Shown: piece by piece, positions 19,375 to 29,029 of the stretch
Layout: the number at the start of each line of letters is the position of its first letter
Numbering within the stretch: position 1 is the first letter of the stretch
DNA from: Chrysophaeum taylorii
Taxonomy: Eukaryota; Sar; Pelagophyceae; Pelagomonadales; Pelagomonadaceae
DNA: 64,000 nt
Direction: 5' to 3'
Assembly: GCA_029834535.1 (NCBI GenBank)
Contig: JAQMWT010000370.1
Coordinates: 124,001-188,000, forward strand
Position numbers and translations under genes: made by a program
Notes under the pieces: generated by a model
Told to the model about the DNA's origin: nothing
Databases searched by the model: none
The model's input: the letters and a program-made list of their open reading frames with translations, nothing else

Positions 19375-20148
19375 TCAGGATGATGATGGGTCGAAGATGT
19401 CGTCGAGGTGATCGCACCAGTACGGAAGGTCGTCGAAGAAGGTAGTGGCCGTGGGGACGCCGCCGTAAGTCGAATATACGAACGCGCAGTACGGGTTTAT
19501 TCCGAGGCGACTTTCGTCGTCCCGGCAGGTGAAGCAGAAGCTGTGGAGATTGCAGGACCCCCCAAAGTCTTCGGTCAAGCCAAGGGCCATTTGCTGGCGC
19601 TTGGTCAAGTTATACTCGTTTGGAAGGTCTCGCGAATCGCCAAACGGTGGTCTCGGGACGAAGTTTCCGCTGCACGTCAGCGGAAGATCGCGGATCGCTT
19701 GCCAAGCGCAGGGGTTCGCCCAGCTCGGGCCCCACAACTGATCCGAGTGCGTGGAGGCGCACTGGTGGTACGGAACCGCGCTTTCGGAATTGCCACAGGC
19801 AGTTTCGAAACATAAGTCGCGGAAGTTCTGACTCCAATTTATCTTTTCCATGCACTCGGCTTTGAGGTCCGCGCAGTCGCATTGCTCGCTCGGGAAGATC
19901 GTGTCGTCGTCAAAGTCGGAGCACATCGCGGCGGCCTTGGCGATGTCCTTCTCGAAGAAGTGAAATTCGCGATACGGTTCGTCGTCTACTTCTACGGGCG
20001 GAAGCTTCCAGGACCACGGAAACGCGAACCATGAGAGATTCGTATATGTGTTCCGCGTTTTCCGCGATATGACCACCGACGGAATCAACACCACGCTCAT
20101 CAACGCCAACGCCTTGCTCCGACGCTTACGCGACATGTTCAGGGGCAT
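19375..20148 (-). CDS. Secreted or type II membrane Cys-rich protein
   Basis: 257 residues from ATG 20148. A basic start (MPLNMSRKRRSKALAL) leads into a hydrophobic stretch to about residue 28, a signal peptide or signal anchor. The rest contains 14 cysteines, several in close pairs (QCDC, LCFETAC, FCFTC), and NLS, NWS and NLT glycosylation sequons, as expected of a disulfide-bonded extracellular or lumenal protein. No enzymatic motif is visible and the family is not recognised. GACGTCA at 20208-20214 lies 60 bp upstream of the start. Confidence 0.7.
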   Translation of the reverse strand: MPLNMSRKRRSKALALMSVVLIPSVVISRKTRNTYTNLSWFAFPWSWKLPPVEVDDEPYREFHFFEKDIAKAAAMCSDFDDDTIFPSEQCDCADLKAECMEKINWSQNFRDLCFETACGNSESAVPYHQCASTHSDQLWGPSWANPCAWQAIRDLPLTCSGNFVPRPPFGDSRDLPNEYNLTKRQQMALGLTEDFGGSCNLHSFCFTCRDDESRLGINPYCAFVYSTYGGVPTATTFFDDLPYWCDHLDDIFDPSSS

Positions 20149-20262
20149 CTTTTTCTTTGAGGTAGAAGAGGTCTATGTCAATTTTAATAACGCGCGACTT
20201 TTTTGAAGACGTCATCGCAAACGAAATGGAAAGAAATCGAGGAAACGTCCTTCCTTTGGGAT

Positions 20263-20640
20263 GGAGGACGGTGCCTTCTGAACCCCCGCCTCGCGAGGGC
20301 AAAAGGGTTCCTCCCGGCGTAGGTTGGAACCTACGCGAACGGGCCGGGGGGCATGCGGTACGTTCGCAGCGTGTAGTATGTCCGGGGGGGCGCAGCAGGA
20401 AGGTGGCAACGAAGGTGATCGTGATAAGTCCGCGGGATGTCCGCGGTCTCGAAAACGAGGCGATAGTTCACGTACCGCCGGGGCCTCTCTGCAAATTCCA
20501 CAAACCACGAGGACTCCCTCGCTCATGATGAGTGGCGACAGACCATCACCTCGCCCTCTGGCGCTTGGTTATTCCGATCCCACAGCGCTGGGATTAGCCT
20601 ACGCCCCGTGCATTGGGCTGGACTCAAGTTAATTACTCAT
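20263..20640 (+). repeat. Dispersed repeat, copy 1
   Basis: Shares several blocks, in the same order and orientation, with 45487-45835: GACGGTGCCTTCTGAA, GGCGTAGRTTGG and GCTGGGATTAGMCTACGCCC. Diverged, with indels. No coding potential seen. Confidence 0.6.
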
Positions 20641-21206
20641 CTATGGAGCGGCGGCCGGGGGGGTCGGGCGCGATGCGGCTGGTCGTCTCGTCGTCGGTGC
20701 TCGTCCCCCTCTCGTAGGCACGGCTGATCATCTTGCATCGACAACTTGTCGTGTCGTCGGTCGGAGAGGCGGTCGATGAGCTGGTCCTTTTCGTTCAGAG
20801 AGGCCTCGAGGTGGTGAATAACGCGGTCCAACGCGTCGGCGCGGTCACGCTGTCGCCGTAGTTCCGAACGCAGCTGGGCACACTGGCACTGCAGCTCAGC
20901 TTCGGCGCGTTGGCGCTGCAATTCAGCTTGGCGACAGCGCGCTTCACGCTCCAGTCGGTCGTCTGCTTGGACCTCCGCGTCGCATCTCGGACGCCTGAGC
21001 TCTTCCCTCTGAGCTGCGACGACGTCGCGGAGCTCGGCAACTAGCGCGCGCGACGCTGCGACCTCCACGCGGGACTCCTCCTCGACAGCTTCCATCGCGC
21101 GCCGTGCGCCGCCGAGCAGCGACACCATCGCCGCCCCCGCCTCGTCCTCGAGCCCCTCGGCCACCTCCTGACACAGCACGAGCGCCCGCCGCCACCCGAG
21201 CACCAT
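20637..21206 (-). CDS. Coiled-coil protein
   Basis: 189 residues, ATG 21206. Predicted almost entirely helical: EVEVAASRALVAELRDVVAA-like heptads early, then a Gln/Arg/Glu-rich stretch (CRQAELQRQRAEAELQCQ) with strict leucine spacing, and a basic, Pro-rich end. No globular domain. Possibly the C-terminal exon of a larger cytoskeletal protein, since sequence immediately upstream of the ATG is also open in another frame. Its stop lies next to the dispersed repeat. Confidence 0.5.
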   Translation of the reverse strand: MVLGWRRALVLCQEVAEGLEDEAGAAMVSLLGGARRAMEAVEEESRVEVAASRALVAELRDVVAAQREELRRPRCDAEVQADDRLEREARCRQAELQRQRAEAELQCQCAQLRSELRRQRDRADALDRVIHHLEASLNEKDQLIDRLSDRRHDKLSMQDDQPCLREGDEHRRRDDQPHRARPPRPPLHR

Positions 21207-21294
21207 TCACACCAGGGTAAGTAATAAATAACCCTTTTCCGACGGTTAGGAGGAAGGACTGTGGACGAGGCACTTTCCGCGTGCCCGAAGGACA

Positions 21295-22182
21295 ATGCGA
21301 GAGCGGCCACGTTTGCGGACCCGAAGTCCGTCGGCACAATTTGTCCGGCGCGAACCTGCCACGGGCCCGCAATGGCGATTCCTTCACCCGGCATTGCATG
21401 ATCAATCAACAAAGCGCGCGCCGGTAGCGTACCCGAAAAAAAGACCGACGCAGAGCACCTCCTCCGCCGCGAGATCGAGGAAGCAACGTGCGGGCGGTGT
21501 GGGACATATCGGTTTCGCCGAACGCACCATTGTCCTTGTAATGCGGCAACAAAAAAAAAGCGGTTGCCCGGATTTGCTGCGTCTAGATGTCTGCACTAAG
21601 ACGCACCGCCGCGACCATGTCAGTCCTGCTAACCCATGCATTGCGCTGGAGCTCGACAACTCGCCCGCCCCAGAGGTGAGACCAAACTACGCGGCGGCCG
21701 CAGAAAAGGCGGCAGCCTTGGACGATGCGGTCAAACGTCTGTACGACGCCAAGAAGAAGACGAAAAAGGGGACGGCCGCCCCCGTCGTCGTCGCCGAGAT
21801 CCATCCGGGGTCTGTCGCCGCATCGAACACGAACCGGATCAACGCCGCTGCTCTTCAATCGCTCGGGCTGGTCGCCGATTCTGGAGGAGGTCGAGCCGAC
21901 CGTCGCCTCACCACCGAGCGAGACTACGAGCTCTATGCCGCAAATTGCCGCGGCGAGCCGGATGGCCGGGACCGAGGAGGACGACGGGCAGAGTCTCCAG
22001 CGAGGTTCCTCTGGTGGCACGAAAGCGACCTACTACCCGGCACAGCCTTCCGCGCTATCTCGCTCGCGAGAACTCGTCGACCCGCGAGAGTCAATCATTC
22101 TGGTGCGAGTCGCCGATCCGCCGTTCGTCGAACTGCATCGAGACAAGTGTCGGTTTCATTCGGCGATGCCACGCGTGCATGA
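21295..22182 (+). CDS. Doubtful disordered protein
   Basis: A 295-codon frame. The middle part (residues about 125-205: AAAAEKAAALDDAVKRLYDA, then a Lys-rich turn and VVVAEIHPGSVAASNTNRIN) has protein-like composition; the two ends are Arg/Ser-rich like non-coding GC-rich sequence. A better-looking continuation is in another frame after about 21860, so this may be a decayed gene or need an intron. No family recognised. Confidence 0.25.
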   Translation: MRERPRLRTRSPSAQFVRREPATGPQWRFLHPALHDQSTKRAPVAYPKKRPTQSTSSAARSRKQRAGGVGHIGFAERTIVLVMRQQKKSGCPDLLRLDVCTKTHRRDHVSPANPCIALELDNSPAPEVRPNYAAAAEKAAALDDAVKRLYDAKKKTKKGTAAPVVVAEIHPGSVAASNTNRINAAALQSLGLVADSGGGRADRRLTTERDYELYAANCRGEPDGRDRGGRRAESPARFLWWHESDLLPGTAFRAISLARTRRPARVNHSGASRRSAVRRTASRQVSVSFGDATRA

Positions 22183-22603
22183 CCGAGAGCGCCGTCCGCG
22201 ACCGAGTCAGAGCAGATGACGCCTTGGTGCCCGCTTCCGCGTTGCCGGAATTTTCCTCGTCCCTTTGCTTCGAGCCGTTGTCGTAGTGGTGCTCGCGGTC
22301 GTACCGCGTGGCGGGGACTAGCCATCGAAGCCCGAGCCATCAAAGCCGTAAGCCGCCGAGCTCATTGCCAGCCCGCGTTCCTGCAGGTCCGCCCGCCTCC
22401 CAGGCCTCCTATGATCGCGATTTCGGGTTGCTTGTTCGGATCCGGTTCCTCCTCGCGGTGACAACAACAACAGGCTTTGCAACAATAGATAGAATCCGGC
22501 GGGGTCACTACTCTATCTTTAGTGCTAAAGATCGCCTAGAGTGTCGGAACAGTTAGTTCTCGGTGTTTGGCGCACACACGACTCTTGTTTTAGCACTTGT
22601 GGG

Positions 22604-22611
22604 TGACGTCA
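22604..22611. promoter_or_regulatory. TGACGTCA palindrome (CRE-like)
   Basis: 86 bp upstream of the cyclic-nucleotide-binding gene, a natural place for a bZIP site. An (ACAA)n-type run (about 22642-22672) lies between it and the ATG. Confidence 0.4.
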
Positions 22612-22696
22612 GGTCGAGAAGATCAAATACAATATCTTTAAAGACAAACAAACAAACAAACAAACAAACAAAACCGCCGTCTTCTTCTTCTTTTTC

Positions 22697-24187
22697 ATGA
22701 AATCCGGAGGCGCCATGTACTTGGATGAGTGTTTCGACGACGACGACGGCACCACCATGTCGTCGTTCGACATATCCCAATACAGCCTCAAGGAAAAGAA
22801 CAAGATCGCAGGGTATGCGCGTTACCGGTCCGCGTTTAGCACGGAAGCGGCCGAGCGGAGCGATGCGCAGTGCGAATCGCTTCGACCGTTGTTGGAGTCC
22901 GTGCGCGCGTTTCAGGGATTCCTCCTCGAGGAGGACAAGCACGAGGCCTTCAAGCTGTGCCGCGTGATGCAGTTGGTGCGGCTTCCGTTGGGCGGCACCG
23001 AACTGATGATCGAGGGCGACGAGGGCGACTGTTGCTACCTCGTCCTCGCGGGACGGTTCGAGATCCGGACCGGGGGGACCGTGGTCGGGGTTGCCAAAGC
23101 CGGGGATGTCGTCGGCGAAGTCGCGCTTCGCGAAAACAGCCGCCGCAGCGCGACCGTGACGTCGCTCGAGGCGAGCGAGGTCGCGAGGGTCAATTTCGAG
23201 GACTACGAACCGCTCGTCAAGCGGTCGGACGCGCGCGACTACCAGCGCAAACTAGAGCTCTTGAGGCAAGCCCCGGCCCTCCGGTCGATCCGGGATGCCG
23301 ACGTCGCCGACATGGGAAGACGACTGTTCTTTCAAGCATACTCGGCGCGCGATGTTCTTTGGCGCGAGCACGACGAGCTAGACTCGCTGCGCTTCTTGCC
23401 AATCGTCCTGCGCGGCGAACTCGCCGTCTTCAAGTCGTCCCTCGGGATCTGCAGCGTCGGACCAGGAGGCTGCGTCCTCGAACACAACATGTTTCTGGCG
23501 GCTCTCGACGGCACGTCGAGCGATACCGTTCGCGAGACGTCGTTGGAAGCGAGGACGCGCGTCGAAGTTGGCTGGATATCCCGCTATTTCTTTCACGTCT
23601 TGGTCACGACCAACGCGACGCTCCGGGACGACGTGAAGCATTGGACAATTCATGTCGACGCGGACGACGTCGACCGCGTCATCGCGACGCACTCTTTGTG
23701 GTCGTCCTTCAAAAAGATACTCCTCGAGGATATCGATTCGCCTCGCTTTCGAGACGATGCTCCCGCCCACAACAAGATCGAAACAATCATTAACCGCGAC
23801 GAGGCCGAGCGTGCAATGCTCCACCGCAGTCAGATCGCGCGCCGCCGCTCGGCCGCGCGCCCCGACGACCTCCCGCGCTCGCGCCGCGCTCGGGGATCCC
23901 TCGTGCAAATCGCGCCACGAAGGACACCGTGCCGCCCACCCTCGCCGCGACGACCCCCCAACATCCTCATGCTTCCCTTCCGACACCCTGCCGACCAAAA
24001 TCGACAGTTCAGGCTCGCAGACGCGACTTCCCCGCCCGTCATCGTCGACCACTTCCCCTCAAAAGCCGTCTACGATGCCTTCCCCGACGCCCGCCTCCAC
24101 CCGCTCGCAAGACCCGCAAACAAACTTCGCCCCACCAAACCATCTCCTCGCGCCGACCCACATCGACGACGGAAAAATTGTGGCTGA
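22697..24187 (+). CDS. Cyclic nucleotide-binding domain protein
   Basis: 496 residues, ATG at 22697. Residues about 70-172 form a cNMP-binding domain: GDCCYLVLAGRFEI, VGVAKAGDVVGEVALRENSR and RSATVTSLEASEVARV. The phosphate-binding cassette keeps Glu141 and Arg150, so it should bind cAMP or cGMP. Residues about 190-310 look like a second, degenerate copy (FLPIVLRGELAVFKS). The rest is Arg/Pro/Ser-rich and disordered. There is no kinase, channel or cyclase domain, so it resembles a PKA-regulatory-like or scaffold protein; an RI/RII docking segment is not evident. The start of the domain after a short acidic N-terminus fits a full-length gene. Confidence 0.8.
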   Translation: MKSGGAMYLDECFDDDDGTTMSSFDISQYSLKEKNKIAGYARYRSAFSTEAAERSDAQCESLRPLLESVRAFQGFLLEEDKHEAFKLCRVMQLVRLPLGGTELMIEGDEGDCCYLVLAGRFEIRTGGTVVGVAKAGDVVGEVALRENSRRSATVTSLEASEVARVNFEDYEPLVKRSDARDYQRKLELLRQAPALRSIRDADVADMGRRLFFQAYSARDVLWREHDELDSLRFLPIVLRGELAVFKSSLGICSVGPGGCVLEHNMFLAALDGTSSDTVRETSLEARTRVEVGWISRYFFHVLVTTNATLRDDVKHWTIHVDADDVDRVIATHSLWSSFKKILLEDIDSPRFRDDAPAHNKIETIINRDEAERAMLHRSQIARRRSAARPDDLPRSRRARGSLVQIAPRRTPCRPPSPRRPPNILMLPFRHPADQNRQFRLADATSPPVIVDHFPSKAVYDAFPDARLHPLARPANKLRPTKPSPRADPHRRRKNCG

Positions 24188-24872
24188 CAACACCACCACG
24201 GCTCCCACAGCACGACAACCCTTTCTGTTGACGACCGGGCGAGGCGGGGCGAGGCGGGGCGAGGCGGGGCGGGGCGGGGCGATCCTCCCTCCCCGAAGTG
24301 CGAAGACTGTCACAATGTGCCACAATGTTAGGATGCGCCGTGGGGGGGGGGTCCAGCACAATGCTGGTGTGCAAGCTGAGAAGGGGCGGGAGGTGCACGA
24401 GGTCCTAGGAGTTGGAACCGAAGCGAGCGCGCGAGACGAAACAGGCTTATACGCACAAGAAGATCGCAACGACGAGTGGAAAGGGCGCGCCTTCTTTTGA
24501 CGACGCCTCCTCCTCTGATGAGACTCTCAACCTAGTTCTCTACGCATATCTCCCGCTCGTCGGCGAAGTCTCCGCGCAGCAATTGCGTGCACAACAACGT
24601 GCTCACAACTAGGAGATCGAGGATTGTGATGTCCGGCCAGAAGAAGCGGTTTTTTGTCGCAAGGCAACGTGCTGTCGTGCTGGGGACTTAGAGTGATTCC
24701 TGCTGCATCGACCTGGAGATTCCAGGGATTGCGACCCACGCGCCAGCCAAAAAACAAACCCACGAGGCGCCCGCCCGCCTTCTTCGTCGAGACACACCCA
24801 CGCAACTTGCAGTGTGGCCTGCGCCGATTGCGGGGGGGATTAAAAAAATAGTCCCCGCGCGTTAGGTATATT
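24188..24872. other. Intergenic with G-rich (GGCGA)n tract
   Basis: A GGCGA/GGGGC run at about 24239-24281 could form a G-quadruplex. No supported gene follows before the hydrolase stop. Confidence 0.5.
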
Positions 24873-25733
24873 TCACAAGTCGAGGTGGAGTTTGTAAAAG
24901 TCGAAAATGCTCGAGACCAAGTCGGGTTGGGCAAATTTGGGTCCGCCGTGGCCCGCCCCAGGTATTTCGGTGTAGTGGTGCTTGCCCGGGGCCGCCTTTT
25001 CGAGGGTGTCGAAGAGCATCTTGGACTGGGCGCAAGGGACGCAAGGGTCCTTCGTGCCGGCAACGACAAAAAATGGCGGGGTGTCCGGGGTGACGTAGGT
25101 GAGGGGGGAAGCGTGGTCGACCGGCTTCTCGGCCACCGAAAAGCCCATGAACTTGGACTCGAAGGAGCCCTTCGGGGCGTGCATGGCGACCTGGAACTTG
25201 GGGTCGCTCTGCTCGTCCATGACGTCGAACTTGACGGGCGGAAAGAGAGCGACGACGCACGAAATCGGCGGCGGCGTGGTCGAAATATCGTTGTCGCGCG
25301 CGCTCAGGACCCCGAGCATCGAGGCAAACCAGCCCCCCGATGAATCCCCGTAAACTCCAAATTTTTTGAATCCGTTGTCTTCGAGATAACGGACCGCTTC
25401 GACGACGTCGTGGAGCGCGTCCGGGAATGTCCCGCCGTCGGACGACCCCCGATGCTCGACGAGGGCGATCGTGACGTCGTCGACGAACCCAAGAACGGGC
25501 GGATCGCCTTCGAACCGGCCCGTAAACCCGGACCCGTGGATGGCAACGATCACGGCATCGCGCTTCTTCTTTCCGTAGTAGAGTCGGATGCGAAGCTCCC
25601 GCGTCCCGATCCTCCGCACCACGATTTCCTCCTTGGTGTACGACCCCGGCTTCTTGAACACCGGCACGGGCGACATGTACCCAAGCCAGGAGAAGTACAC
25701 GACGTTCAGCACCTCTTTCGTTGCGCGGAACAT
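24873..25733 (-). CDS. Alpha/beta hydrolase (esterase/peptidase S9-like)
   Basis: 286 residues, ATG 25733. Oxyanion-side motif AIHGSGF (residues 64-70); nucleophile elbow YGDSSGG with Ser131; acid in AGTKDPCVP (Asp229); His262 in IPGAGHGG. Spacing is right for a complete alpha/beta-hydrolase of the carboxylesterase/BD-FAE type. Substrate unknown; probably an ester. The N-terminus has a mildly hydrophobic first 20 residues but no clear signal peptide. It is transcribed divergently from the DUF4349 gene with only 52 bp between the two start codons. Confidence 0.85.
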   Translation of the reverse strand: MFRATKEVLNVVYFSWLGYMSPVPVFKKPGSYTKEEIVVRRIGTRELRIRLYYGKKKRDAVIVAIHGSGFTGRFEGDPPVLGFVDDVTIALVEHRGSSDGGTFPDALHDVVEAVRYLEDNGFKKFGVYGDSSGGWFASMLGVLSARDNDISTTPPPISCVVALFPPVKFDVMDEQSDPKFQVAMHAPKGSFESKFMGFSVAEKPVDHASPLTYVTPDTPPFFVVAGTKDPCVPCAQSKMLFDTLEKAAPGKHHYTEIPGAGHGGPKFAQPDLVSSIFDFYKLHLDL

Positions 25734-25785
25734 TTTTTGATTAGGGAACTCAACGGTACGCTCTCAACGGAGGAGATTCTTCATT
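25734..25785. promoter_or_regulatory. 52-bp divergent intergenic region
   Basis: The only sequence between the ATGs of the hydrolase (25733, minus) and the DUF4349 gene (25786, plus). Both promoters must overlap here or reach into the genes. Confidence 0.6.
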
Positions 25786-26814
25786 ATGCGGTGGTGCCAT
25801 CGACCACGGGCGCTGCTGCCGCGCGTCGCAGGCGTCCTCGTGGTCTTTGCGGTGCTCGCAGTCGCGGGGAGGTCTCGCGACCACCACCACCGTGGACGCC
25901 GCCGCAACGACCTGGATGCGTCGTCGACCCTGCGGACGATGAAGCGCGCTGAAGAACAGCTCGCGGGGGATGAGTTTTGGGACGATGACGGCGGACCTTC
26001 CGTGGAGGAGAGTCGAATCCCCAATACGAGAAGCGCGGTATACGCGAAATCGTCGAGAGCATCTCCTCGAGCTTCCGCGACTTTGCAAGAAGAAAGGTAT
26101 TTGGCCGCCGGTGACAGAATGCTCGTCAAGAGGGGTGCGATGACGCTCGAGACGCCCGACGTGGCGGCAGCGATGAAAGATACCGAGAACATCGCGATTG
26201 CCCGCGGTGGCTACGTCGTCTCGTCGTCTACGTCGAGATATGGTACGTCCTCGTCTCTCCAGGGAGAGATGGTGCTGCGCGTGCCTAGCGACAGGTTCGA
26301 GGAGGCCCGCGCGGCGCTGGCCACGTTCAAGGTGTTGTCAGAGGCGACGTCGACCGATGACGTTACCGCCCAGTACGTCGACGCCAAGGCCAGAGCCCAA
26401 AGTCTTCAAGCAACTCACGATCAACTAGTACTCTTGATGGAGAGGGCTACTAGAGTCGAAGACGTTCTGGCTGTGCAGAAGCAACTCGCTACTGTCGACG
26501 GAAACTTAGAAGCCAAGAAGGCGACCGTCGAGGGACTCGAGAAACTCTCGGCGATGTCCACCATCAATCTCAGCTTTAGAGAGCAGCCTCCCGTCAAGCC
26601 GCCTCGTATCTGGAGCCCAGACTCCACCGTCCGCAGAGCGCTGTATTTCTGGACTCGAATCGCACGGGTCCTTATCGAAGTTTCGATTTACCTTGTTATT
26701 GTTGGTCTCCCGATCCTTACCATCTGCCTCGTCCTCCGCTCTTGCGTCCTCCCCGGTTCGATCGGCAAAAAGTCCGACTCCCCCGCCGCCGTTTCCGCCG
26801 AACATTCCTGCTAG
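25786..26814 (+). CDS. DUF4349 membrane protein
   Basis: 342 residues, ATG 25786. A signal anchor lies at residues 11-27, a disordered basic/acidic part to about 105, then a DUF4349 domain: MLVKRGAMTLETPDV, RGGYVVSS, MVLRVPSDRFEEARAAL, DVTAQYVDAKARAQSL, a coiled coil (residues 205-255) and the strand MSTINLSF. A transmembrane helix at about 292-318 precedes a short tail. In bacteria this family is a membrane-anchored periplasmic protein of unknown function. The domain is far commoner in bacteria, so acquisition by transfer is possible, although the GC content and codon use match the neighbours. Confidence 0.85.
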   Translation: MRWCHRPRALLPRVAGVLVVFAVLAVAGRSRDHHHRGRRRNDLDASSTLRTMKRAEEQLAGDEFWDDDGGPSVEESRIPNTRSAVYAKSSRASPRASATLQEERYLAAGDRMLVKRGAMTLETPDVAAAMKDTENIAIARGGYVVSSSTSRYGTSSSLQGEMVLRVPSDRFEEARAALATFKVLSEATSTDDVTAQYVDAKARAQSLQATHDQLVLLMERATRVEDVLAVQKQLATVDGNLEAKKATVEGLEKLSAMSTINLSFREQPPVKPPRIWSPDSTVRRALYFWTRIARVLIEVSIYLVIVGLPILTICLVLRSCVLPGSIGKKSDSPAAVSAEHSC

Positions 26815-26897
26815 ACTCCTCCTGGCGTGTGGTCGTGATCGATCTTCTTGCTTTTTTTTCAAAGCATTAACACGCAGGATTTACGGGCAGCGTGGCA

Positions 26898-27308
26898 ATG
26901 CCAGGCTGTCACTCTGGACACATCACCGAAATTTTGCAAGCAGGCGAACCCGAACTACTTATAACAAGGGGGATTCGAGGTTCCTGCCCATTTTCGAGTG
27001 GAACGACCTTGGAAAAACAAAACGCGAGATGCCCAACCTTCGCTGCTGTCTGCAAAGATTGCCGGTGGCAAATTAGAACGAAAAACTCAACTTCTTTGAT
27101 TGAAGCCGGTGGGATTTTTCGCGCGCGCGCCATCCACGAGCGCGAAGACGTGGCGCTTCTTCTCAAAAGTCCGTGTTTCTTGAAGCGCATACCCACTTGT
27201 CACTTTCTGACGTCTCCTTTGTGGTTGACCAGTGCTACCCGAGTTCTTTCTTCTTTAGAAAGATCGCGCCGAGGATGGATGTGCAGCGCCAGCGCTCCTT
27301 ATATTTGA
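26898..27308 (+). CDS. Possible short gene or gene fragment
   Basis: About 136 codons from ATG 26898. The first 90 residues read like protein (GCHSGHITEILQAGEPELLI, then paired cysteines in AVCKDCRW) and the end does not. Could be a degraded transposon or zinc-ribbon protein. Not recognised. Confidence 0.25.
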   Translation: MPGCHSGHITEILQAGEPELLITRGIRGSCPFSSGTTLEKQNARCPTFAAVCKDCRWQIRTKNSTSLIEAGGIFRARAIHEREDVALLLKSPCFLKRIPTCHFLTSPLWLTSATRVLSSLERSRRGWMCSASAPYI

Positions 27309-29000
27309 TCATCGTCGCGACCTCCCTCGAGGAGGAGACGTCGTGGTCGCCGTATCACGCGACGCGCCGTTCTCTTCGATCCAGCGCGGGGCGGTCACGC
27401 AAGCCTTGATCATGACGTAGCGTCGCTCGGAGATATGTAACCCGAGAGGCAAGGAAGACGCTGAGGCCGTAGCGCGCGTCGCAGGACCGCAGGCAGCCGA
27501 GCCGCGTGCGAAAGGAGAGACCTTCGACCGCGCGCGGAGTACCTTGGTGCTGGCTTACGAAGGGCTGAATAACCTCGAGCACCTACTCGAACACGATGTC
27601 CAGATGGAGGTTGCTGCATTCGCCGGAGGCTCGGGGGCGTTGCGAATACTTAAATCTCGCGCGCGTCGTCGACGAATCGCGGCGACTTCTTCTGCGCGTT
27701 GTGGCTGGACGTCGGTGCTTCTTGTCCGGAATCATATGGATGGTGGATCGCGTTGTTCTCTGCGTCGTGGTGGATGCGCGCGAACTCGATGAGCTCGTGC
27801 GTCGAGCAGGTGATATTTCCTGTTTTTATCAGAAAGAATTGTTCGAAGTCACGACGATCCTTTATCTCTGATGCTCAGCTGCTTGGCGTCGGGTAATATC
27901 GTCACGGCAGGAGTCCGGCGATTTCCACGAGGTCGGTCGGCCATCGTCAATCGCCTCCTGTGAGTTACTTCATCATGGTGGCAACGATGCCCGCGAAACA
28001 AAAAAAACGATGAAGTTCCTTTTGTGATGTCGGGCCCGTGGACGACCTCGTGTAATTTTGTTCCTCCTCCGGAGCTTGCCCTCCTCCACCGACAAGTCGA
28101 CCGCCGAGCTTGGTGGTTGTCGCGTGGCACTGTCTGCACCTCCTTGCTTTCCATCGCCACGTCCGAGGCCCAAACTGATGAGGAAATCTTCTCCTGGCGC
28201 CTTCGTAAGCAATGTGTCTCCAGTACGGCGCTGATGGAGGGTTGTAGAAGTTTTGATGATGTGGTGTTTCTTTCCGGGTCTGGCGCCGTCGTGTGTTACA
28301 CGCAGCACATCGCGCGCTCGCACCGCGCGCGACGGCACCGTAGGCTATTTTGAAGACAACTTAGATATTTGACACAACCAGAATTCCGCACCGTGAAGTA
28401 AGGAGGATGAGGCCGGCACATCCATAGTTCGGCGCTTGGCTCGAGCAGCAGAGACACAGATTTCGAGGCGAAAATGTAATGACAGAGCCAACTGCCGAAA
28501 AAGCCGCTGCTTTCTTCTTCTTCTTCTTCTTTAAACGGAGAGTCAACGCCTTCAGAGTCACTACAGCGAGTATCGATCGAGCCCAGGTATTCAAACAACA
28601 AACCGGGATATGACGACCTTTGCGGACGTCCAACAAGTCGAATCGGTCGGCACCGTGCCGGGTCATTGTAGAGAATGCCTGCCTCGGCAAAAAAGCAGTA
28701 TCTCGCCTTTTAAACCCCGTTTGGTAGTCTTGCCAGTATGGACTTCCCTACTCCATCTGGCAAGGGATGATGAGACGAGGCGTCAACTTGTTCACAGTGC
28801 GACGACTCTCGGGAAACGGAAGCGCCACGTCATCTGCATATGCTGACTCTTCTTTCGACTGTCAACTCCGCGTTTTGAACGAACTCGCAAGTAAATCCCC
28901 CTTGCTGCGTCTCGAAAACCCATCTTGGCTCCCAATCTTGATGTCGTCGCCATGTTGTATGGTCTTCAAGGCTGCCATATACAGAACGAAAAGAACCAGG
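27309..29000. other. Decayed sequence, no assignable gene
   Basis: Short frames on both strands change often. A (TTC)n run lies at about 28515-28532. Composition shifts gradually from GC-rich to the AT-richer island to the right. Confidence 0.4.
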
Positions 29001-29029
29001 CTTAGGAAATCACCATATGCTTAATGCTA

